Source of the DNA: Priapulus caudatus
Taxonomy: Eukaryota > Priapulida > Priapulimorpha > Priapulimorphida > Priapulidae
NCBI RefSeq assembly: GCF_000485595.1
Contig: NW_014577159.1
Span: forward strand, 567,597-597,587
Direction: 5' to 3'
Length of the DNA: 29,991 bases
Positions 22,166-29,991 of this stretch are shown here, piece by piece; position 1 is the first letter of the stretch, and every line of letters starts with the position of its first letter. The notes beneath the pieces are model-generated. The model searched no databases and was not told where the DNA came from. It saw only the letters and a program-made list of their open reading frames with translations. The position numbers and the translations under genes are program-made.

Positions 22166-22250
22166 ATTAATGATTAATGATTAATGATTAATGATTGATA
22201 ATCCTAACCCTAACCCTAACCCTAACCTATAACATAACCCTAACCATTAA
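22166..22250. repeat. ATGATTA heptamer array followed by telomere-like repeats
   Basis: Four to five ATGATTA units pass straight into CCCTAA repeats (about 22201-22250). The pair is bracketed by the inverted motifs CTCCATTAGGAGT (about 22136-22148) and ACTCCTAATGGAG (about 22265-22277). It is a fourth telomere-like tract, in a different setting from the other three. Confidence 0.75.
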
Positions 22251-22277
22251 TGGATTAAAGATTTTACTCCTAATGGA

Positions 22278-22720
22278 GTATCACCCTAAACTCGTTCGGG
22301 GTGATAAACTAGGATTGGGCCCACATGCCACTAAGTGCCCAAACTCACAGAAATATACAGGTGGGGTTCGAAGTGTGAGTGCCAAATTCGCATAACGTTG
22401 GCTTTGTGTTCACTACAACCAAAATATACAATATGGCGAAACGAGCGATGTATGAATTCGGCACTTACGCTTTCCCACCTGCTTTATCTTTCTTTGGCTT
22501 TGTGCGCAGTTCAATGCAGTTTTGCTGTGAAACCATGTGTTGCATAGGCACATCTAAACTGCATTTACAACAAACTGTTACTAGTAATCAGCAAAAGAGA
22601 GTAGTAGATAAACATTAAGACTTTGGTTGTAAATACATTTAGTGTTTATTTACCATTATTTTATTATTGAAGTGGCCCAAATGCCTGTAGCTCACTCCCC
22701 ATTCAGTGATAGTGTTATTC
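22278..22720. other. Intron 1 segment without recognisable gene
   Basis: Short open frames of 65-80 codons (22335-22618, +) have no domain and overlap each other in different frames. Nothing else is seen. Confidence 0.4.
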
Positions 22721-22721
22721 T

Positions 22722-22889
22722 TGATCTTCACACTTTCTCAACTCATTTTGTGTGTGTAAAGATGCACACCATGACCATGTATATATTAAATGCACCAGCT
22801 GCATGTATATATTTGATGCACCAGCTGTTATTGTTATAATTGTTAGCTGGCAGCAGCTTCAGGATAACTAAATACTTATAGTAGCAATC
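22722..22889. repeat. Dispersed repeat A, related to 23182-23329
   Basis: TTGATCTTCACA, GTGTAAAGATGCACACCATGACC and TAGTAGCAATC occur here in the same order as in the second copy. Read on the - strand, both copies end an exon-like stretch (YKYLVILKLLP here; FKYSVILNLMP in the other). Probably fragments of a transposon family. Confidence 0.6.
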
Positions 22890-23181
22890 AGGAGCTAATC
22901 TAGCTGTTTAATATGGGCATTAATATGCATAATATGCTTAATATGCATGGCGAGCGTAGCAAGCGCAATGTATAGGGCTCGTACATGTATAATAACATTA
23001 AAATTAATATCACCCTGATATATAACACAATTGTTTCAATATATCCATGGATATGTTTTCTTTTTACCACAGATAAGTAACATAATGAACCACTAGCTTT
23101 GCTAATTTGGGCGTTTTGCTAGGGGTCATAACTTGGGCGCCGGTATTCGGTATGAAAAATGGCTTGGATTAGGCTTAATCC
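22890..23181. other. AT-rich spacer with TATGCATAATATG short repeats
   Basis: ATTAATATGCATAATATGC and GGCGAGCGTAGCAAGCGCAATG are small symmetric or repeat-like motifs. No gene is seen. Confidence 0.35.
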
Positions 23182-23506
23182 TGATCTTCACAATTTATCA
23201 ACTCATTTTTGTGTGTGAAGATGCACACCATGACCGTATATAATATTGAATGTAATTACACTGGCTGTTATGGTTATAGTTGTTACCTGGCATCAGATTC
23301 AGGATGACCGAGTACTTGAAGTAGCAATACTGCAACACAGCTCCAGAACTACTGAAACTACTTCCATATTCACCTTCTGTTAACATCTCTAAGTGCAGCT
23401 TCTTCTTGTATACAATGTCATTAGGGTGTCTATACTCTCTGTCTATGGGGTAATGGTTTTTTCCATGACAAATACTATATGCACTCTCTACTTCTGCTAT
23501 AGCCAT
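23182..23506 (-). other. Repeat B with exon-like open frame, unknown
   Basis: 23182-23329 repeats 22722-22889. On the - strand an open frame from ATG at 23506 reads through to LNLMP, where CCAGGTAACA would make a splice donor at about 23300. The reading (NHYPIDREYRHPNDIVYKKK) has mixed composition unlike random AT-rich DNA, yet I recognise no family. It could be an exon of a transposon or of a small nested gene. Confidence 0.3.
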
Positions 23507-23631
23507 AAACTCACACCACCTTCAAAATTCCTGAGCTGGAGTTAGCCATGCATCCTTCCACCTATGTACGTCCATGTGGTTACTAGTAATGTATTAGCAA
23601 TTTTTAATGAAGCCTTCATGCATTTTTTCAG

Positions 23632-26600
23632 TCTGGGGTTCTAGAAGGCGTGCTGGTAATGTCACTTGTTGGTGCATTCAGGTAAGTTTGCTTCCGATCG
23701 ATATCATTCTCGCTCAGTTAGTCGATAGAGAAATATTTTAACTTGTAATACTAGGTGATTGTGTTTCGTAATAAAAAATAGATCCAGTTGCAATGTCCAA
23801 TTTTAAATTAAAGGAAAGAGCCAGGAACAGCTTAGTTGCAGCTGTTAATTATTCTTTTCTAAACTTAAGCATATATCTTAAACAAAAATACCGCTGTGTT
23901 TTTCAGTGTAAAGGGAATGATATTGGTTATTAATTGCAAGTATAAAATCCTGGAAAATCCTACCAAACGCCATGATGCCAAACAGGTACACTTTAATTTC
24001 TACTAGAGCTTTGAAGTCATTAGAAAGATATTTACATTCATTTAAAAATAAAATTTAATACACATGCTAGGATGAGACAATATGGATAGCTCAAGATACG
24101 ATCTGTATTGCACTACAGCCTTCACGATATGATATGTATGGCGACACTTTCAAGAGAAACTACCTAGCAAACTATACACTCAACCAGAACTCCACTAATT
24201 ATGCAGTGTTATGTGAACGCTTACAAATTAGTACCATTGAGTGCTTAGTAAACAGCTGCTATGGAATTTCGAATTGTGATAAATTTCTTTTTGTTTTTGG
24301 ATAAAAATGTGCTACTAAATAAATATAATATGAATTTTAGTCAGTAGAATATTGATATATGTGTTGTGAATGGTCAAGTGTATCTATACGTGTATCATCA
24401 AGGTTTGTATCGCAATACGTCAACATGTTTATGAATCGTCCCACCCCTACATGAAAGGGTCCAGTTTATTTCAACACAGTGAATTTTGATATCGTAGCAC
24501 CATTACATTTTGTTAAAATATCAAGTTCAATAGGCATCTACAAATAATTAATTACATTTGAACATTTTCTAGGGGAAAATTGTGTTGCCACAGCATAACT
24601 TGGAAGCTGATACCGAACGGTTGTTAGATACAGATGACCCGGATGTCATGGTGAAAAAGAGAGCACTTAAACAGTGTGCCAGTGAAGATAATATGAACTA
24701 TGGTGATGTGGGTAAGTGGTTTGTATTGTAAGCAATTTTAAAATGTTAACATAACTCCTGCTGCTAATTAAGGCAATAAGTGAGGATCAGTAAGTTAGAT
24801 CTACTGACTCCGGGTAATTTTGGAATCTGCAGTTTAATATTTTTATATCATAGACAATTCTGTTATGTTTGCAGCAGTTGCAACTGTAATATGCCATGAA
24901 ATGTTGGCATGAATTTAAGCTCCTATTGTAGCTTGATTTCTATTCTTTGTCCAATGGGATAATGTGTCAACATAATGGAATTTTCCGATACAACGTTACA
25001 GTGTCTTGGAAAGCCTGCCTACCATTTCTTCTGAGCACTATAACTTGTATGGAATCCATATGGTTTCAGGTTGGTTCAGTACTAATTACTAATTAGGCAA
25101 TGTTACATGTTTAGGTTACCATGCGATCGGTAGAGTGGGTCGCATGCTTGTAGACGTAGCCCTGCTAATTTCACAACTTGGCTTCTGCTGTGCCTATCTT
25201 ATATTCATCTCGGAGAACCTTGGAAGTTATGTAGAAAAGATAAGCAAGTAAGTGCTAGGTGTGGAGTTAAACAACTGTAACCTCTAAGTCTGCATGTCAT
25301 TTAAGTCAATATAGATCTCATTCAGAACAAAGTAGGAACATGTTATGATCAGTGAATGTCATGGATTTTTAACTTGGTTAGCACATCGCTAATCAAAAGA
25401 TGAAATTGATGAGCATGTGTTGCAAAACATGTAACTATTATTCTTAAAAAATGTAAGCATTATTTTACGAGTCTAAAACGATCTGATTTCTGTGAAAATT
25501 AAAGGTCAGTGAAAAATAAAATTTATTTTATGTAATACGGAAACAAAATTACCGATTCGCAGTTTGCTAACCCATATGAAATATGATTTGCAAAAGGCTT
25601 AAAATTGATTGTAAAAGTGTGGTGCTAAACTTAACCTGCTCATGGTGTACACTGGTTATTATGCGTGTCAGATAATTCGACATGTGTTTAATTTAAACGA
25701 GAGAAATAAATCAGAAGACTAGAGATAGATTTCTGCTATGAATTAACTAAAATAACTGTTAACTATGAAAAATTATTGTAATGTATCTGTATTGATAATC
25801 ATCAGAGAACTGCTAGAGAAGTGAGTTGATATTTTATATACTTTTGTACGAATGTAGATGACTGTGTTTGACAGTAACAATTCTTATAATAGCTACATTC
25901 GCATGATATGCTCTGCTTTAGGAGTGACTGGCTGCTTATTATGCTTCCTTTCCTGTTTCTACTGACATTGCTCAGAGAATTGCACAGTCTTGCACATACA
26001 AGGTGAGTGTATCTCTACTCCTATATTCATTTTATCAGGAGTAAGATAATATAGGATCCTATATTATCTTACTCCTGATTTTATTTGTTCAACATGTATT
26101 AGATGTAAAATGAGTACCATAAACTATGTGCAATCAGATATTTATGCAGAGATCCACAATGTAATATGATAATCGGCTGAATCTGCGCGATAACTTCCAA
26201 TATTGTCTGTTGTTGAAATAGAACATACAATATTCTTTAAAAATAAAATAAACATCGTATATTATTATATAAGACATTTAATACCTCTAATCATTTAACT
26301 ATACTTAGTACTTGCTTATTATGTAGTAGCTATTCTATTTCTGCTAAACTATATATGTACTTTATTAATATACTGTAATTCTATTGTCAGTATAAATTTT
26401 GAAAATATTGTGCCATAAATGTATAATATGTGTAATAATTGACTGACTGTGACACTGATTTCAGTATGTTCGCTCAAGTCTCCAACTTGTTGGCTTTCCT
26501 TGTCGTATTCTGGTTTGATTTTGAGCATTGGTCACATGCCACGTAAGTTCTATTCTACTTTCAACTGCATTGTTTTTTCATGTTACACTGGTTCATTCTG

Positions 26601-29394
26601 TAAGTTCTGCATTCCTTGTTGGGCAGTATATAGTTATTTCTAGGCAGTAGTTTGCATGCGAGGACAGAAATGTTAATTAGTTGGAGGCAAATCTTTGCCG
26701 AGGACTGGGATAGAGCATGCATACAACAACCAGTTAACATGTTTTGTGGCCACTGCAGAGCAAGAATTCATCCGAAGGAGGTTTCACTCAAGGGATTTCC
26801 ACTATTTTTCGCTGTGTCAATCTACTGTTATGAGGTAATTCAATGATGTGCTTTGTAAGCTACTTTTCAATGCATGTGAAAAGTGATTAATATTGTAGCA
26901 ATGGCAAGATTGATACGAAGTAGTTCTTTTGTCTTTAACTGTGGATGATCAATGGCACAATGACTGAATAAGTTTTTATGTATATGTTTGTGTTTTGTAC
27001 AAGGGGGCTGGCATGATACTAACACTGGAACAATCAGTGGCCAAAGAGAAACGTCATCTATTTAACGGGTGAGTTCTTGTAAATCAATTGAGTGCATTTG
27101 GTAGAATTACCTATTATAATATAGTACAGTTCGACCTCGTTTATCCGGCCACTATATCCGGAAACCTCTATTAACCGGCCGCGATCTCGCAGTGTATGTT
27201 CTCTATTTTTTTCATTCATTTCCACCTAAAAATCTCGCTCAAAACTCGCTCAAAACTTGCGCGATGTACGAATGATTCTCGCGCGATGTACACATTGATT
27301 ATCGTAAGAGCGCACAGCTATCAGATGCACAAAACAAACACTTACCGTAAGAGCAAACGCCCATGTACATGTACATGTATAAATATACGGCTATCACATG
27401 CACAAATGAGCAAACGCCCATGTACATGTACATGTATAAATATACGGCTATCACATGCACAAAACATGAACACATAAACATGCGATGCGCTTGTACATGT
27501 ATCGAGTGCTGCTCACACAGCGATTGCATCATTCCACTCGTATGCTATCACATGCTCAAAACGCACGACCGTGCACATGCATGATAGCAAGAGCGTATAA
27601 AGAAGGAGAGCATACAACGGTGAAATGCTGAAACCATGTTGCAGTATTAGTCGAATTAATAAACACCGCACAGATTTTGACCGCTCATTATCTCAGCGTA
27701 GAGGCATCGTAGGGACACGTGGTTTGTTTTATATTAGCAAGGTAGGACAGCTGATCAATAATACCACAAAGAATCGTCAAAATAAAACGGGCAAAGTTTA
27801 TTAATTCGACTAATACTGGCAGCATGGTTTCAGCATTTCATCGTTGTACGCACTCCTTCTTAATACGCTCTTAATGATAGACAACAGGTTTTATAGTGGA
27901 CTGCTTTGTTATCAAACGGGCCTTAGCTTAAGCCTAGCGCAGACTTGCGACTTTTTCATGCATCTCGGCAGCGACTCTAGAAACCATAAAACACGACAGT
28001 TTCTTACAAATAATCATAGCAACGAGTAAATACATTATCACATGCATAAACCCTACAGAACTGCATAGAAATGCTGTGTTTGAGCATAAATCGCATATCC
28101 GGCCAAATCAAATATCCGGATGGGTGCCGGTCCCGACGTGGCCGGATAAATGAGGTCGGACTATAAATAGATAATGGATTAGAGTAAAAAAGCCTTTTAC
28201 CTCCGCGCAACGGAGGTCATGTAATCGGTCTCGTGTGTGTGTTCGTGTGTGTGTTCGTTACCTCCGCGCAACGGAGGTCATGTAATCGGTCTCGTGTGTG
28301 TGTTCGTGTGTGTGTTTGTGTGTGTGTGTGTAGCGTTGGCGCGATCGATTCAGCACCAGCTTGCCTTAGGGCGTCCAGTCAGCAGCAGCTCGCCTTAGGG
28401 CGTCCAGTCAGCAGCAGCTCGCCTTAGGACATCCAGTCAGCAGCAGCTCGCCTTAGGGCGTCCAGTCAGCAGCAGCCAGCAGCGAGCCAGCTGTTATACA
28501 CACGTATACATGTTACACGCTCACGGAGGTATGCACTCTCCGTGAGTGCCCTCTGTCTAGTGTTATTAATGAATCATGTTGTGGTGAATTTTTTTTTACT
28601 CAAACAATACTATCCAGTTCAAAGAATTAATGCCTAGTCCAAATTTTACATTCTAATAATAATTGGAGGGTACGTGACAAAATCATTTTCAAAGCTTTGT
28701 GATTATCTATCTGGTGTGTTGTACCAAACACTGGTGAACTGGTAAACACCTATAATGTTATTTTGATTTCTTTTTCAGGTATTTTGTGCGGACAATGGTT
28801 GCTGTGACAATTCTTTACATTGTGTTTGGTGCTTGCGGTTACATGGTAAGATTTTTCAATGCAGTACTTTATGCACTACATCTCTACAAGTACCTTGTTA
28901 TAGAAAACACATATACAGACAGACACAGACACACATACAGACACACACACACGCACACACAGACACACAGACACACACACACACACGCACACGCACACAC
29001 ACAGACACATGCACACACACACACACAGACACATGCACACACACACGCACACACACACACACACGCACACAGACACAAACGCGCACACACGCAGGCACGC
29101 ACGCACGCGTGCACACACGCAGGCACGCACGCACGCGTGCACACACACACATTGTGCTGTTGTTTATAAGTCATGTTACTAATAGGAAAGTTAGTAATAT
29201 CAGGCTGATTGACATTCTCATTTTTTCTGCTGTGCACGCTTGTCAATTATGTTATACTGTTTGTTTTATTTTATAGTCCTTTGGACTCGAAACAAATGAA
29301 ATCATCACGTTGAATCTTCCAAAAAATTCAGCTATCGACTTTTCTGTGATGGTGAAGTGCTGCCTCTGTCTAGCTCTATTTTTCACTTACCCAG
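23632..29394 (+). CDS. AVT3/SLC36-type amino-acid transporter, exons 2-11 (3' end beyond window)
   Basis: This is a proton-coupled or vacuolar amino-acid transporter of the Aa_trans family. Exons: 23632-23681, 23907-23985, 24573-24711, 25115-25247, 25922-26002, 26465-26542, 26759-26834, 27004-27068, 28779-28845 and 29277-29394. Each has an AG acceptor and GT donor, and the phases fit at every junction and with exon 1. Exon 1 plus these give about 336 residues. Exons 2-3 form helix 2 ([16 protein letters not shown]); exon 4 is a hydrophilic loop ending NYGDVGYHAIG (finished in exon 5), the family's conserved YGDxGY site. Exon 5 carries [16 protein letters not shown] (helix 3), exon 6 [20 protein letters not shown] (helix 4), exon 7 helix 5, and exons 8-9 [20 protein letters not shown] (helix 6, substrate-path motif). 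Exon 10 is helix 7, and exon 11 [14 protein letters not shown] then helix 8 ending FFTYP. About three helices remain outside. The exon 11 motif resembles plant/fungal AVT3 more than vertebrate SLC36A1-4, but both belong to one clade, so I give no symbol. No frame damage is seen. Confidence 0.9.
23986..24572. other. Intron 3 of transporter
   Basis: AT-rich, with no repeat or exon recognised. Confidence 0.6.
25248..25921. other. Intron 5 of transporter
   Basis: AT-rich, with no repeat or exon recognised. Confidence 0.6.
26034..26079. repeat. Perfect 46-bp palindrome in transporter intron 6
   Basis: ATCAGGAGTAAGATAATATA to its exact reverse complement, centred on GGATCC with no loop. It lies about 30 bp after the exon 6 donor. 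The rest of intron 6 (26080-26464) is AT-rich without features. Confidence 0.95.
27127..28163. mobile_element. Pogo/Tigger-like MITE with nested inverted repeats, in transporter intron 9
   Basis: The left end CAGTTCGACCTCGTTTATCC is mirrored at the right end by GGATAAATGAGGTCGGACTA, with TA on both sides (27125-27126, 28164-28165). CAGT...CCTCGTTTATCCGG is the known end type of pogo/Tigger elements of the Tc1/mariner superfamily, which duplicate TA. Inside, 27583-27664 and 27797-27880 form a second inverted repeat of about 82 bp (GAAATGCTGAAACCATG and its complement). 27355-27405 is directly repeated at 27412-27462 (CCATGTACATGTACATGTAT core). No transposase frame is present. The element is 1,037 bp. 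Confidence 0.8.
28199..28550. mobile_element. Hairpin-minisatellite-hairpin element (Helitron-like non-autonomous?)
   Basis: Two 61-bp direct repeats (starting 28199 and 28260) each open with the hairpin ACCTCCGCGCAACGGAGGT and run into TG-rich DNA. Then come four exact-length 29-bp units (28351-28466, core GCCTTAGGGCGTCCAGT) and a partial fifth, and finally a hairpin CTCACGGAG/CTCCGTGAG (28520-28546). The motif ACGGAGGT is shared by the 5' and 3' hairpins. This layout resembles non-autonomous Helitron/Helentron elements of marine invertebrates, but I cannot fix exact ends. It lies just upstream of exon 10. Confidence 0.5.
28904..29152. repeat. Compound CA microsatellite (CACACAGA / CACACGCA / GCACGCAC) in intron 10
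   Basis: About 250 bp of (CA)n with regular GA and CG interruptions. It includes a repeated GCAGGCACGCACGCACGCGTG segment near its right end. Overlapping frames (Thr/His or Cys/Val rich) are artefacts. Confidence 0.95.
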
Positions 29395-29991
29395 GTAAGT
29401 GTTACATGATACTAAGATAATCTAAGGAATCTAAGGTAATCGCAAGTATCGCATTCCTGTTTTAGTAGCAGCAGTTTATTAAGAATATCACCTAAGTCTA
29501 TCCCGGATACTCTATTCCTGAGTAACTTAATTATTCTTCCATCTATCGATTTGAAGTGACCCTTGTGAGTAGCTATTGTAAAGATGATATATACCTTTGG
29601 CAAAGTTAGGCTGCGTACATGCTTTTTAGCTCAGCTGACGAAGTCAGATGCAGCTTGTAGAATCGCATGATTGTCCGTCCGTCCGTCCGTCCAATTTTGC
29701 CCTGGTATGGTTTCTTCCCATCATCTACTAATTAATACGCTCACGCCTTGAACTATTCAAGAGCGTAGGTCGTCCCGTTTGAGATTTTGTGGCAATTTCT
29801 CTGTATTTCCTCCTATACATTGAGTAAGGGGGAATCTTCCCCCTCCATTGACACATGACACTCCATGAATCCGTTTGACGCTTGACCCCGCAAATTAGAC
29901 ATCCGATCCCCTTTTTCGATCCCCCCCCCCCGACGCTAACTGCAATATTAAGACCCGGACGTAGAGGCGGTTAAGATTTTGCCCATGTGAC
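29395..29991. other. Start of transporter intron 11, with probable repeat end
   Basis: TTTTTAGCTCAGCTGACGAA at about 29620 followed by (GTCC)4 at 29676-29692 looks like the boundary of a dispersed repeat, but I could not find a second end. GTAAGGGGGAATCTTCCCCC is a small hairpin and a C10-11 run follows near 29920. There is no exon up to the window edge. Confidence 0.4.

Noticed and set aside
28351-28494. 29-bp regularly spaced repeats resembling a CRISPR array
   Set aside because: The units are directly contiguous with no unique spacers, and the host is an animal; it is a minisatellite.
28876-29276. Cys/Val-rich and Thr/His-rich open frames
   Set aside because: They are translations of the CA microsatellite in intron 10.

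Overview
The window is nuclear DNA from an animal, most likely an intron-rich invertebrate. The evidence is three metazoan-type genes with GT-AG introns (a vacuolar-type amino-acid transporter, acylglycerol kinase AGK and site-2 protease MBTPS2), TTAGGG-type telomeric repeats, long CA/TG microsatellites, AT-rich introns and many short inverted-repeat transposons. I cannot name the species. There is no bacterial-style operon, CRISPR array or RNA gene.

Layout. 1-1210 is a partial repeat copy: telomere-like repeats, one inverted-repeat arm, an intact first exon of the transporter (+ strand, 896-1018) and a CA microsatellite. At the microsatellite it switches to AGK on the - strand: five exons between 1220 and 3767, with two satellite arrays, a small minisatellite and a hairpin in its introns. 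5031-6696 (-) is a full-length but frame-broken MBTPS2. 6039-13901 and 13902-21923 are two tandem copies of a unit of about 7.9-8.0 kb. Each holds the 5' half of MBTPS2, an inverted-repeat element with telomeric repeats inside (TG)n, a damaged copy of transporter exon 1, a CA microsatellite, a 1,258-bp poly(G) tract inside GA-rich DNA, and two large adjacent palindromes. The second unit runs without a visible break into 23632-29394, which holds transporter exons 2-11 with consistent splice phases. The introns carry a pogo-like MITE, a perfect 46-bp palindrome, a hairpin/minisatellite element and a 250-bp CA repeat. The last transporter exons lie beyond the right edge.

How the genes relate. 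MBTPS2 (-) and the transporter (+) lie head to head in each unit, so the ancestral order was probably MBTPS2 - telomere-like element - transporter exon 1 - 7-kb intron full of foldback DNA - exons 2 onward. AGK and MBTPS2 are on the same strand. The three proteins work in different organelles (vacuole/lysosome, mitochondrion, Golgi), and nothing suggests a shared pathway.

Caution about quality. Parts of the window (about 120-1210, 5000-7700, 7700-9110, 15600-16950, 18650-21500) carry frequent 1-2 base indels compared with their sister copies, as expected from unpolished long reads. Other parts (13500-15300, 21900-29991) are clean. Inside the noisy copies lies a 1,700-bp block, including the poly(G), that appears identical in both units. 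Some of the duplication and much of the poly(G) may therefore be assembly artefact. The most interesting candidates for real biology are the twin palindromes with matching end hairpins and the telomere-repeat elements.
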